DNA from: Stramonita haemastoma
Taxonomy: Eukaryota; Mollusca; Gastropoda; Neogastropoda; Muricidae
Length of the DNA stretch: 64,000 nucleotides
Assembly (NCBI GenBank): GCA_030674155.1
Contig: CM060328.1
Coordinates: forward strand, 30,554,939 to 30,618,938
Direction of reading: 5' to 3'
In this document: positions 49,680 to 62,372 of the stretch, one piece after another
Numbering within the stretch: the first letter of the stretch is position 1
Layout of the letters: each line of letters starts with the position of its first letter
Made by a program: the position numbers and the translations under genes
The notes under the pieces: generated by a model
What the model saw: the letters and a program-made list of their open reading frames with translations, nothing else
Databases searched by the model: none
Told to the model about the DNA's origin: nothing

Positions 49680-52090
49680 TTTCAATTCAAAAACATAAAG
49701 CAAAGTTTAGAAATTAGATCTTCAAGCTTTTCAGTGTCAAGGTTAGGGGATTATTTTTCAGAATTTTCATAGCTTTTAATTGGTATTCCACGAGACAAGA
49801 AAGAGGTCTGTGTCACAGTATGTCTAGCATGGTCTTTGAGTTTGAAAGAAACGGCTGATTTCTGCCTCCTATCGAACATAATGTAATCCGTTTGGTTCCG
49901 AAAAGCTATTGATTAATGAAATAATACAGAACATTAGTGGTAGAGAAGGAAAGTTTTAAAGCATTTATAGGACTTGGCAAGCAATGTGGAGTTGTGGTGT
50001 AGTACATACAGCACATTGAAGTTGATTTGTAATGGGGAGAGAAATGGATACCCCATCTATGGCTGTTCCTTTCAGGGAAAGAGGGGGGGAGGTCCTAATT
50101 AATGGCTGCTTTTAATAGAGTTAGGATCATTATTTTAAAAACATTTGGTGCTGAAATGGCCAGTGGTTTGACAGGACTGGTATAACTTGACACATCGGCG
50201 AGCTCTTGGCAACATGACTAATGATGTTGTATAGACTATACAGGAGTGTGGATGAAAAAAGGCAAACATGTTTAAAAGAAATGATAATGTGTGAAGAGCA
50301 AAGATAGATCAAAATTCCATACATAAGTGCTATATAGCTTTAGGGTATATAAGAATTAAATACACATGTGCTTTATAGCTTTAGGACAGGTTTTGTGTGT
50401 GCATGGGTACGCATGCTTGTGTGTGAATGTGTGTGTGTGTGCATCTGTGGTGTGTGTGTGTGTGTGTGAAGAGAAGGGGGGTTAAAGAGGCGTAGAAAAC
50501 ATGCTCATTTGAGTGGGATTTTTTGTTTTGTTTTTATAAATGGGGTTGGGGAAGAAAGCTTTTTTTGGCTCTTGCTTTTTTTATGGGAATTGATTCTCTT
50601 AAAGCTCATCTAAGGAAAAAAGGCCTGAAAAACGTCCTGGTGAAAAATTTGTGACTAAGAATTCAAACTTTCCTACGGATGGTGGGAATGGCAATTTGAT
50701 ATCTTAAAAAAAACGGGTCCACGCTGTTATGTCTATGTGCTGTGGTGTCCACAGGCCTTCAGTCATACATACACACAGAACCCTAAACTGCATGCTAACA
50801 GTTTGAATTAATCCTAACTCTTTATACTAATCTTGAAGCATACTTACCCTTTGTTTGACCATCCAACACAGTACTGAAGGCATGTGGACACAATGATGTA
50901 TGGACTGAACAGCAATGGCAGCAGAGGAAAATATTGGTTTAAAAAGAGGGATAGGATGAACATTTTCATTCAAATTCCCTACCTAGAGCAGTAGTAGTGG
51001 CATTCGTTTTCTTTCTTGCCTCATGCTGCAGCAGCATGAGACTTGTTAGCAACTGTTAACATACATCTGGCAGAACTTGAGACTTGAGTATGTTCCAGAC
51101 CATGAGAATGCTCCTCAAAAGCAGATAAGATTTACAAAACGGCATGCACACTGGGACTGGATGTAAAAAAGCACATAAGTGCATTTTCCATTGATTTAAA
51201 AGAATGAATAAAACAAATGAATAAATAAGCAGTAAGACCAACTTTCACTTGGTTTTAATGTTCCGCGCACAACTTTCAAGAGAGGAGCCTGGCTGTTTTG
51301 CACAGCAGTGTATGCTATGTCAGCTCAGGAGCAAAATTCAAAACTCGCAGTGGTGTGCACAGAATTGGGAGAAAGTTCAAAGAATTTTTTTTTTTTTAAA
51401 TAAAGGGGGGATGCCTCATGTTTTGGGGTAATTGGGTGGAGGAGGTACTTCATTCGGAGAGGGGGGGGGGGGGGAGGTATTCAGAAGGGAGAGTATAGCA
51501 TAGGGTAGGGTATGCATATTGGTGTTTTAAATATGAAGGAAATCTGGGATGGCTACATGTAAATGTATTGGAGAAAATGGGGATGGAAAGGTTTTTTTTT
51601 TCCTGGTTTTAAATGGTTTTGTTTATATATATACATATGTTAGACACACCCAAGATATTTTTCATTCTTTAGTGAAGAGCATTTTAGGGAAGAGGGTGTT
51701 TAAAAAAGAATTGGATTAAAAGTAGTCATGGTCAGTGGTCATTACAGAAAGTGGTTGTGTGTGTGTGCATGCTGGCAAGTCTGTATTGGTCTGTATCATT
51801 CGTGATATCACAGATTATTTAAAGGCAAAATATTTAGGTTGCAGTGAAACTGTGTATCTGTTGAAAAAGTGAGGTGAGAGGGTACATCCTGTCTGGGTCT
51901 TTTCATCATTATATAGAAAAATGTCAAATTTTGCATCCTTGCCTGGCTCCTTTCATGATACAGAAAAAAATTTTTTTTAATTGGGTATGGTCTTCATAAA
52001 ATTAATCCTTGAATAAACGTACTTCCAGTGGGGATATTAGATGAATGGGATTAATATGGTAAAAGTGGTAGATATTTGGAATTCAAATAG
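49680..52090. other. Gene-free stretch
   Basis: Only a SINE-A fragment (51115), GT tracts near 50395-50470, and G-runs near 51455. No gene recognised. Confidence 0.5.
51115..51230 (+). mobile_element. SINE-A, 3' end
   Basis: AGCAGATAAGATTTACAAAA, GGGACTGGATGTAAAAAAGC, tail AATGAATAAA. Confidence 0.82.
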
Positions 52091-52629
52091 CACAACACTT
52101 GTGCCAAAAACTTTTCACAGGGTGACAACCCGAGGTGGGCTTTGTGGTCAGCAGGTCTATAAACAAGATTGGATTGGATTGGAGGGCTTTGATAAAAAGG
52201 AACGATGAGGATTTGGACTTGAATTTTGTTATATTATAAATATAGTTGCACAGGTTTAATTGATATTTAGATGTTTTCGGGGCTGGCCAGGGCGTTGATA
52301 CAAGGATGGACAGCAGAGTTGATTTTATACCACCGTTTTAATCTGTATATAGTTGCACAGTTTAAGTCTTGAGATTTAAAATTGTATGATATGACAGCCC
52401 TGATAATGGCCTCTGTGGTTGGCGGGGCTATAAATAACATGATTGGATTGGAATGGATGTTTTTGAGGTGACGGCCCTGATATTGTCTCTGTTGTTGGTG
52501 GGGCTGTACACATGTTTGGATTGGATTGGCTAATGACTTGCAGGGTGTTATATCTTTGAAATTATTAATTTCTTCTTCACATATTTTGTGCTTGTGATAC
52601 TGTGATTCCTTTTATTTCTTGTCATTTTT

Positions 52630-52760
52630 AATTCAATTCAATTCAAATACTTTATTGTCTCAGAGACAGAGAAATTCACGCGGGTTACAAGCCATAACAT
52701 AGAAACTGAAAATGTATAAATTTATAGAAAAATACTTCAACACAGTATTCGAACATCAGC
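52630..52760 (-). mobile_element. Retroposon 3' end with TGAAT tail, reverse
   Basis: Reversed: GTTATGGCTTGTAACCCGCG, TGAATTTCTCTGTCTCTGAG, ACAATAAAGTATTTGAATTG and AATTGAATT tail. Partial match at 63085 (ACGCGGGTCACAAGCCATAA). Confidence 0.6.
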
Positions 52761-52889
52761 TTTTACCCTTCACAATATAAAAAGTACCCACAAATCAATA
52801 CCTCAGCCAGTCATAAACTTGCCTAAATAAAATCTCAAACACTCTTGTGAGCACCAGTATGCTTAGCATCCACACAGCTTGCATGCGGG

Positions 52890-53023
52890 GACACACACAC
52901 ACACACACACACACAACACACACACACACACACAACACACACTACACACACACTCACACACACACACTGGCACACACACACACACTGGCACACACACACA
53001 CACTGGCACACGCACACTGGGAT

Positions 53024-53064
<41 letters not shown>

Positions 53065-53092
53065 ACACACACACACACACACCATGACACAC
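52890..53092. repeat. AC microsatellite with CTGGCACACACA units
   Basis: CACTGGCACACACACA repeated inside AC runs. Confidence 0.95.
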
Positions 53093-53519
53093 ATCATCAC
53101 ACACTGGAAACACACTGGAACACTGCACAATGCATATGCATTTTTATGACTCAAACCATATTGTTATAACATATTGCTATAACATATACAATAAGAAAAT
53201 ATCAGACAGAAAAAAAGATGTTAAATATTTATGGTTGGCCAGAGTGTTGATAACAAGGAACTGCAATAGACTTGGTGGTTTTCAATCCTGTTTTAATCTG
53301 TGTATAGTTAAACAGTTTTAATCTGAGATTTAAAATTTTATGAGGTGGCAGCCCAGATATAGCCTGTGTGGTTGGCATAGCTGTAAAGAAAACTGCATTG
53401 GATTGTATTGGTTGGCATTGTATGAGCTGGGCTTAAGAATTGGCAATGTCTGTGGTGTATATTACCTTCTTCAGGGTCCTGCTTGTGCAGCTAGGCATCA
53501 AACTGAATGTCTTCCTAAA

Positions 53520-54017
53520 TTAGGCTGAAACGGAAGAATCCCACCAAAATGTCCTGGATAAAGTACAGAATCAAGCTCTCCGACTCATCTTGGGTGCTCT
53601 GAGATCTACTCCCATCAAAACTATGGGAACAGCTGACTGGTATCCAACCACTCAATACTCGGCATGACTCCGAAGACTCTAATGCAGGCAGAGAAATACA
53701 AGTGGTTTTTGGAACATCCAATGCACCATAGAATGGAGAAGCCAAGAAACGGGATAAAGCGCACTAGTTTCATCCACCATAGCTGTGTACTCAGACGACA
53801 GCAACTGAACAGTCTACCTTCCCATTCTGTTCCATGGGACCCAGCTAGTCTACCAAGGCCATGGGAAGTCAACCACAGGGAGCCTGAGATCCACACCACT
53901 GTCCAGCATGTGGCTTCAAAAGGAACTAGAGCAACACCAGTAAGAAGGCACTCACCCTGGTCATGGTAGAAGACTTCTATCCAGAACAGGCCTGGATCCA
54001 TGTCTACACAGACTGAT
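53520..54017 (+). pseudogene. LINE ORF2 fragment (I/Nimb-Jockey type), RT end to RNase H start
   Basis: LDKVQNQALRLILGALRSTP is the typical post-RT segment of such elements; a shifted frame continues LMQAEKYKWFLEHPMH (53664-53969), then another frame gives EDFYPEQAWIHVYTD, the first beta strand and catalytic Asp of RNase H, broken by TGA at 54014. At least two frameshifts; dead copy. Confidence 0.75.
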
Positions 54018-54779
54018 CTTTCACAATATTACTATTATCAGTTTTATGCCCAGTTATTTTGGCTGCTGCATTGGTTTGTTCCAAGCTGAGAAAGTATGTA
54101 GTGTACTTTACACCTTCTAGGTATCGCATTCCAGATCTTGTTTGTGCACCTTGAGCTTGGGCAAGTGTATTGAATTCCAATTCCGATTTAATTATATCAA
54201 TTTCTTGTTATAAGCTGTTAATGGATTATTTTCTATGCCAGCCTATTTTTCTATTTTGTTTAGTTTTGAACTTAACTTAAATCTGAGATTTAAATTTTAG
54301 GATGGTTACAGTCTTGATTTGGCCTCTGTGGTTGGCTGGCTATAAACAAATATTGGATTGGCGCATAATCTTTATTTGCTTCGTCTTTGTACAGCGACTA
54401 GACTTACAAGCTAATCTCTTGGGGACATGGATGAGAGTTCTCTTGAGATTGGCATTTTGCATAGTTTTCATTTTTATGGGTTTTTGAGTGCAGTTTTAAT
54501 TGTTTGAGGTAGGTGGCAGAATTCTTCAAAAGCTGGGAATGGCATTTTTCATGTAGTTGGCATTGTCTTCTATAAGACTGTTGTTGGACTTCCAATCTGA
54601 GGGGCCTCTTACTGATGATGATGATAATGGTAATAGCAACAGTAATGAAAACGGGGATTTTTAAAGTACTATATATTGCACAAAAAATCAAAGCACTTGC
54701 AATCAAAGCGTTCAAACAAATACAGCCATTTACATATAGTAACGTTCAAGTTCCAACGACACACAACACCACACAGACA

Positions 54780-54916
54780 GCACACACACACACGCACACC
54801 ACACACACACACACACACCACAACAAAACACACACACCACAACAACACACACACAACACACACACACACAACACACATACACACATACACACACACACAC
54901 ACACACACATCACACA

Positions 54917-54949
<33 letters not shown>

Positions 54950-54950
54950 A
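54780..54950. repeat. AC microsatellite with CACAACA variants
   Basis: AC runs interrupted by CAACAAAACAC. Confidence 0.95.
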
Positions 54951-55379
54951 AGTAACGCACTTTAGGTGGCGTCTTGGCTGACCTTAATGGTTGACCAGGG
55001 TGTCATACAAGCACAGGCAGTAAAGTTGGTTTTACACCCCAAGTTTTTAATTTGTAGTTTTAAAATTTGAGGGGTTACAGCCCGATATGGCCTGTGTGGT
55101 CGGCAGGGCTATAAACAATTGGATTGGATTGGAGTGGCATGTGTAGAATATTCTGCATAGCTGTATTATTAACTTCTATATATTATACATAGCTGGACTG
55201 AACTTCTCTCGGAAAGGTTTCATCAAGGAACAGCAGGGTTGGTTTTAAATCCCATTTTAATTAAACTGTTGATTCAGTTTTAATTTGAGATTCCAAATTT
55301 TACAAGGTGACAGGGATGATCTGTGGTTTTGGGGCCATAACCAAGACTGGGGACTGGATTGTTTGCTGTGAGACTGCGA

Positions 55380-56380
55380 AGATTTATGCTGTTGATGTAT
55401 GTTAAAACTGAAAAGAATTGAAGAGGGGCTGTGATAAGTTGTTCAAAGTTTTTAAGTGAAAAAAATGACATATAAACGCTCATTGCTGCATCTGTCGTCT
55501 GCTATCTTGGATTTGTCCAGCTTTTCACCGTAACTGTTATTTCCAGTTTGCTTTTAATTCTGCAATACTTTTTAAATGTGTATATTCTGAGTTGTAGCTA
55601 AATGGGGAAATAATGCATTCAGGGAGATCACTGTCGATAATACAGTGTGGGATAGGTTGTGGAGTTTATTTTTTTTTTTTTCATTTGTGCTCAGATTATT
55701 TCGGGCCTCATGAACCGTGTTGTGTAAAACTAGAAAATGGTGTCGCATGTGTGTGGATTTTAGTGTTGGCTGTAAACTGTTTACAAGCTGTTGTATGAAA
55801 CACTTGGTCGTATTAATGGCTTTTTTTGTTCTAAATCACTTGTCCAAATAGAAGAAAATGTGCATTTCAGCAAAGAATGGTGGACACCTTGTTTTTGGGC
55901 TTGCCCTTCTTCCCTTTTCTCTTCTTGTGATCACATCAGTGACATTTTGTATTGACACATTTTGTATGTTTCTAGACTTGATCACCAAAACTGATTTTTG
56001 ATTTTTGCTTTTTTATTGACACAATTTGAAGGACTGAGCATAAAGTGATGCCCTTTTAATTTTATTGCATTGAAAATTGGTGGCATGCTGCCACTATAGA
56101 TATTAGATCATGACTTGAGCGTAGCCTGGCATTGTTGTTCAAATTGTAGTGATTCATGGCTTGGGTTCATGCTGCATTTGCCTGTCTTTGGCTGTTTATT
56201 CCTTAGCTTAAGGTGAATGCATTTGTTGTGGGTTTCTTTTCCACCATTGGGTTGCATACTTGTCTTTTTAGATATTTTTTTGTTCTGCATAAACTTCAAG
56301 TCAGTAAGGTGACCCAGTGAAACTTTCACATATTTTTTCTTCCAAACATATTGCCCTTTGTTTGAGGGAATTGCATAATG
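55380..56380. other. Gene-free AT-rich stretch
   Basis: No recognised coding, RNA or repeat signal. Confidence 0.5.
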
Positions 56381-56384
56381 CTTT

Positions 56385-57110
56385 AAATTTACATGTTCAG
56401 TAATGTTTTAGTTTACATGTTTCAGTAATGCTTTCAGTTTACATTTTCAGTATGTTTCAGTTTACATTTTACAGTTGCTTTCAGTTTACATTTTAGTTAT
56501 TATTTCTTTCTAATGCTAAAATTTACATGTTCAGTATATGCTTTTGTTTACATTTTCAGTAATGTTTTAATTTCACATTTATAGTAATGCTTTTAAGTTT
56601 ACATTTTCAGTAATGCTTTCAGTTTACATTTAGTAATGCTTTTAATTTTACATGTTCATAATGCTTTAATTTACATGTTACAGTAATACTTTCAATTTAC
56701 ATGTTCAATAATGCTTTAAATTTACACAGTAATGCTTTAATTTTACATGTTAGTAATGCTTTAATTACATTTTAGTAATGCTTTCAGTTTACATGTTTAG
56801 TAATGCTTTAAGTTTACATGTTCAGTAATGCTTTAATTTACATGTTCAGTAATGCTTTATTACATTTCAGTAATGATTTCAAAATTTAAATATCAGTAAT
56901 GCTTTAATTTAATTTCATAACGTTCAATATACATTTCTAATGTTTAATTTCAGGAATGCTTTAATTTTATGTATAACTTAATACTTTAAATTTACATGTT
57001 TAGTAACGCTTTAAATGTTTAGTAATGCTTTAGAATTACATGTTTAGTAATACATTAAATTGACATGTTCAGGAATGCTTTGAATTTACATGTTCAGGAA
57101 TGTTCTTTTG
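56385..57110. repeat. Degenerate minisatellite, about 25 bp
   Basis: AGTAATGCTTTCAGTTTACA TGTTC, about 28 copies with many indels. Confidence 0.92.
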
Positions 57111-57209
57111 GCATTTTATATTTTCAACATTATTTTAGAGTCTTGAAATTTTCGCTATATCTGACAGTTATATAATGTTTTTTTATTTTTTCAAATGTAA
57201 ATATTTATT

Positions 57210-57344
57210 AGAATGTTTTGGGGGGAGACAGTTGAGTGATTGAATTATTGGCATGTAACCATTTTTTTCACCTTCAAGTGAAGGGTTAGTATATGTGAGC
57301 AGTTATATATTTAAAAATTTTTTTTAATGTAATATTTATTTAGA

Positions 57345-57375
<31 letters not shown>

Positions 57376-57565
57376 CAGTTGAGTGATTAATTATTGGCAT
57401 GTAACCATTTTTTTCACCTTAAGTGAAGGGTAGTATATGTGAAGCACTTACATAATTTAAAAATTTTTAAATTAATATTTATGTAGTTGTTTGGGGGGCA
57501 GTTGAGTGATTAAATAATTGCATGTAACCTTTTTTTTTCACCTTCAATTGAAGGGTAGCTTATGT
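57210..57565. repeat. Three-copy tandem repeat, 120-155 bp
   Basis: CAGTTGAGTGATT, GGCATGTAACCATTTTTTTC, ACCTTCAAGTGAAGGGT; units preceded by G runs. Confidence 0.9.
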
Positions 57566-58329
57566 GTTTTGTTGCATGCATCATTTCCTGATTATAACAA
57601 TCTGAAGGATACGGCTTAACCTTCTGCTGACCTTGTAGACTTACTATGTTTAAAGTGAAAATACCATGGCAGGGGAAGTAAATCCACATGTTCAGTTTAA
57701 AAAAAAAATTGTCCCCCCTCACCAAATGCATAAAAGTGCTGAAAAAATTCCAAAGACATTGCTACACCTAAAGCAGTTACTGTTTTCCATGTGTAATACC
57801 TGGTTTAGGAGGGGAAAAAGATCAGGTAGGAAGCAGATCCTTATACATAACTCGATCATCGCTCATAAATAGCTTGCAGTTGACTTCTGACTTGCTTAAA
57901 ATTTGTCATTACTTTAATGAAACCTCCAAAACCACTGTAGCAATTTTAGGCATGAAAATGAATTTGAGAAGTTGAAAAAGTTTACTATGCGCTGATTTCC
58001 CTCGATCCCCCCAAACACAAAATAATTGCAAAAAAAAAAAAAAAAAAAATTACACCACCAAAACCACTCGACCCAATCACTTGCAACAGATTTAAAACAA
58101 ATTTAAACAGGCTTCCAAGGACTTCCCTTTCAGGAGACTTTACTGTTGCAATTGGTTAGTGTGAAAGTTCTTGAATTACTACCAGTGTTTGGTCTTGGTT
58201 GATCTGATGTTTAGAGACAGAAGTACAGTGTATGTTTACAGCTGCCCTAGGTATTCAGAGTACTTTGACTTACACTATGGGGATAGCTGTCCTAGGAGTG
58301 GAATGTGTGTAGAGTTCTGTTAAGAGTGG

Positions 58330-59420
58330 AGAGTTAAGTGTACAAAGTACATGGAGCATTCTTTTAAGTGTACAAAGTACGTGGGGAGTTCTTTTATGTG
58401 TACAAAGTACGTGAGGAGTTCTTTTAAGTGTACAAAGTACGTGAAGAGTTCTTTTAAGTGTACAAAGTACGTGGGGAGTTCTTTTAAGTGTACAAAGTAC
58501 GTGAAGAGTTCTTTTAAGTGTACAAAGTACGTGGGGAGTTCTTTTAAGTGTACAAAGTACGTGGAGTTCTTTTAAGTGTACAAAGTACGTGGGGAGTTCT
58601 TTTAAGTGTACAAAGTACGTGGGGAGTTCTTTTAAGTGTACAAAGTACGGGGAGAGTTCTTTTAAGTGTACAAAGTATGTGAAGAGTTCTTTATGTGTAC
58701 AAAGTACGTGGGGAGTTCTTTTAAGTGTACAAAGTACGGGGAGAGTTCTTTTAAGTGTACAAAGTACGGGGAGAGTTCTTTTAAGTGTACAAAGTATGTG
58801 AAGATTTTTTTATGTGTACAAAGTATGTGAAGAGTTCTTTTATGTGTACAAAGTACGTGGGGAGTTCTTTTAAGTGTACAAAGTACGTGGGAGATTCTTT
58901 TAAGTGTACAAAGTATGTGAAGAGTTCTTTTAAGTGTACAAAGTATATGAAGAGTTCTTTTATGTGTACAAAGTACGTGGGGAGTTCTTTTAAGTGTACA
59001 AAGTACGTGGAGAGTTCTTTTAAGTGTACAAAGTATGGGGAGAGTTCTTTTAAGTGTACAAAGTACGTGGAGAGTTCTTTGATGTGTACAAAGTACGTGT
59101 GTACAAAGTACGTGAAGAACTCTTGTGTGTACAAAGTACGTGAAGAACTCTTGTGTGTACAAAGTACGTGAAGAACTCTTGTGTGTACAAAGTACGTGAA
59201 GAACTCTTATATGTACAAAGTACGTGAAGAACAATTATGTGTACAAAGTATGGGAAGAATTCTTGAAGAACTCTATGCGTACAAAGTATGGGAAGAACTT
59301 GTGTGTGCAAAGTAAGGGAAGAATTCTTTGTTGTGTACAAAGTATGGGAAGAGTTCTTTGTTGTGTACATAGTATGTGAAGAATTCTTTTATAATGTGTA
59401 CAAAGTACGTGGAGAGATCT
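58330..59420. repeat. 30-bp minisatellite, about 36 units
   Basis: Unit GTGTACAAAGTACGTGGGGA GTTCTTTTAA. Strict 30-bp period for most of its length; right end (after about 59095) has shorter or changed units. Confidence 0.97.
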
Positions 59421-59727
59421 GTGTGTGTGTGTGTGCACATATATTTAAATTTATATATAATGTATGTTGAGATAACAAAAGTTTCATAATGACTTACAGT
59501 TAAAACCGACATCATTCCATCACATCATTATAAACACCCCCTGAGTGGGAAGGGCGAAAGCTGAAATATTGGGGAACACCTGTAATATGTTGGTGGTTCT
59601 TCTTTTCCTTTGTGGTGTGTTATTTTATTTTTATTCTGTATTATCGAGGTTAATTGAGTAAGCGCTCGTGTAGCAATTTTGTGTACAGATCTTTCACTTT
59701 TTAAAAAAATGATTTGTACATTTTTTG

Positions 59728-60080
59728 GATTTTGAACTGCATTTTGTATGTTTTTGAAATACTGTTAATTTTTTTTTTTCTTAAATCGGTGGAAATGTCA
59801 AATGAATCAAAAGCTATGATATTCTACATTCGCTATGTTTGACTTGTCTATATTAGCTTTGGATATGTAACTTTTTTTTCACTGAAAAAAAAAATGTAAA
59901 TTTTCTGTTAATTTTGGATTTTGAACTGCATTTTGCATGTTTTTGAAATACTGTTGTTTAATCATTTTTTATTATTTTTTTTCTTAAATCGGTGGAAATG
60001 TCAAATGAATCAAAAGCTATGATATTCTACATTCGCTATGTTTGACTTGTCTATATTAGCTTTGGATATGTAACTTCTTT
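59728..60080. repeat. Direct duplication, about 200 bp apart
   Basis: A stretch of about 90 identical bases (starting TTAAATCGGTGGAAATGTCA) occurs at 59781 and 59984; flanks also match (GGATTTTGAACTGCATTTTG). Confidence 0.95.
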
Positions 60081-60133
60081 TTTTTTTGTCAGAGTGAAAT
60101 ATCCAAAAGTCTTTAAAAAAATTTTTGTGTGTG

Positions 60134-60300
60134 TTCATATATGTGTGTGTATATATATAAATGTGTGTGTGTTTTGTTTTTGTTTTTTGTTTACAAATCT
60201 GAGATGTTAAGCACTTAAGGATTGTAGTGGGCTTTGTAGGAAAAAGATGCCATATCATTATACACACACACACATTTATATATAAACACACATATATGAA
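60134..60300. repeat. Inverted repeat, arms about 40 bp
   Basis: Left arm TTCATATATGTGTGTGTATA (60134 on) pairs with right arm ending TAAACACACATATATGAA at 60300; spacer about 85 bp. Confidence 0.85.
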
Positions 60301-60825
60301 CATATATTTTGTAACTCTCATGAATATAGAAATGTTGTATCTCTTATTTATAGGTTCAAGCTAAATGCTTTTAGATCAAAATTTTCAAAAAAGCAACTTG
60401 TATCGGTGGTGGAAATATTACAATAAGTCGCATTCTTTTAGAATGCAGAGATTTGAAAAACTTTTTACCTGTTTTCACATATGATTGCCTAGAGCAAATT
60501 CTAAAAGACATTTCGCTAATGAAAGAAATTGTATTGTCATAAGTCATAGTCCTATCATCAGGTTCTTATAGTTCAATGAATTTTTTAAAATAGTTATATG
60601 AATTGCAAAGTTAGTGTTTAAGCTGTTACTTCTTTCTTATTATTCTTGTTCTATGGTTTTAATTTTTGGTTCTTATAGTTGTTTTATGCAGATATTTAGC
60701 TATGTGCTCATCCCAACCCACCCAGCCCCCTCCCCCCCTCCATACACACACTCACTCACTCATATACACTTTCCCGTCTGATATCACTATTTAGTGGAAG
60801 GACATTAAACTGAAGAACTAACACA

Positions 60826-60829
60826 CACC

Positions 60830-60872
<43 letters not shown>
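60826..60872. repeat. AC microsatellite
   Basis: About 22 AC units. Confidence 0.93.
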
Positions 60873-60876
<4 letters not shown>

Positions 60877-61177
60877 TATTTAGTTAAATTTTTTATTGGA
60901 ACTACTGATTTTGTTAGAGATTGTTAGAACGGCATTTTCCGTTTTGTTTATTGTAGTTCAATAGGTTAGTAACAAAAAGTTATATTTGTTTGGTTGGTTT
61001 CTTTTTTTGTTTGTTTGTTGTTTTTTTAAAATTACTTTGCAAGTATTGACTTCCTGAAATTCTTAATCCCATACATTGCCAACTACATCCCCTTCCCCTG
61101 ACATTCACACCCCCACCTTCTCCCCCCCTTGTCTAATATCACAACTTAAGAAAAGATGTTAAATGAATTTGTACAAC

Positions 61178-61179
61178 AC

Positions 61180-61271
<92 letters not shown>

Positions 61272-61280
61272 CACCACACA

Positions 61281-61311
<31 letters not shown>

Positions 61312-61372
61312 CACACCACCCCAAAACACACACACACCACAACACACACACACACGCACACACCATGCACGC
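61178..61372. repeat. AC microsatellite with AAAC interruptions
   Basis: CACACAAAACAC and ACACCACACA variants. Confidence 0.95.
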
Positions 61373-61379
61373 ACTGCAG

Positions 61380-61665
61380 CAATTGTGTGACTTTAGAGTG
61401 GGTTATTTTCTTGGTGGTTTTGTTACTGTTGTTGCATGTATTATCTATAGGCATATTTTATTTTTAAGACAGTTGAAATCATGTTAGTTGAATAATTTGT
61501 TGAATTTATTGGTTCTCTTTTTTGTGCTTGTTTGTTAGTTAGGTTTTTTTCTGCTTTTTGAACATTTTTTCATTTAATTTTTTTTTATAGATAGATGGCT
61601 TATGAAAAAAAGCAAATTAATGCTTATTTAATGTACCACCTGGAAAGAAAAAATTGATTTGAACA

Positions 61666-61704
<39 letters not shown>

Positions 61705-62270
61705 ACAATCTTTTTTTAAAATTTTTTAGTGATTTTTAAAATCTGATTAACTTGTAGATTAAAGAAATCAGGCCTGTGATGGCCTTTGTTATGGACAAGA
61801 GTGCAGTAATGTGAGATGGTGGTGTTTTTATGTATGTATCTTAATTTTTTAGTATTTATAGGGTTTTGATTTCTTTTTTTGTGTGTACATGGATAACTGC
61901 AATTTTCTTTCTTTTTCTGCTGGTTTTTTTTTGTGTTTTTTTTTCTTTCTTAATTGTGTTATAGCAGACAAGCCAGAACCTTTGCTATTGATACAAATGT
62001 TATGAGTTTGTTTTGGTGGCAAATCTGTGTACTGATTTTCCACTAGTTGGCAGATCATTGCAGATTTTACACCAAAATATGTCTTTTAAAAATATTTGTA
62101 TGAAAGATTTGTGCTGTATAATTTATGTTGAAGGTGTGGGGTTAAGGGGTGGATGGATGTTTGAGATTCGACATTGCTCCAGAAAGGGTAGATTTTTGTG
62201 TTTATGTTGTGTAGGGGGCACACACGTTTGTTGCGAGTTTGGGAACTGATAAGCAAAATGTGTGTGTTTT
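61380..62270. other. Gene-free AT-rich stretch
   Basis: Contains an AC run (61668-61699) and a diverged duplicate pair: CTGATTTTCCACTAGTTGGC at 62031 and CTGATTTTCCACCAGTGGGC at 62603. Confidence 0.5.
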
Positions 62271-62277
62271 TTATTAT

Positions 62278-62372
62278 TATTTTATTTATTCTTTTATATT
62301 GAGGATAATGGAGTAAGCACTCGTGTGCTTTTTTACATCCAGTCCCCGTGTGTATACAGTTTTGTAAATGTG
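62278..62372 (-). mobile_element. SINE-A tail, reverse
   Basis: TTTTATATTGAGGATAATGG, TCCAGTCCCCGTGTGTATAC, then a GT run. Confidence 0.82.

Larger units (their letters stand above)
43030..55370 (+). repeat. Dispersed ATTGG-tailed repeat family (about 11 copies)
   Basis: Core GGTGACAGCCCTGATATGGC, CTCTGTGGTTGGCGGGGCTA, TAAA and tail ATTGGATTGG. Cores near 43045, 47453, 48288, 49622, 52120, 52390, 52458, 53343, 54303, 55073 and 55300; better copies extend about 200 bp upstream (TTGGCCAGGGTGTTGATA, TTTTAATCTGTGTATAGTT). All lie on the + strand. Looks like a retroposon 3' end; family not identified. Confidence 0.75.

Noticed and set aside
58662..59234. 190-codon reverse ORF
   Set aside because: Translation of the 30-bp minisatellite; no start context, splice site or composition typical of a gene.
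58330..59420. CRISPR-like direct repeats
   Set aside because: There are no unique spacers; it is a contiguous minisatellite in a eukaryotic genome.
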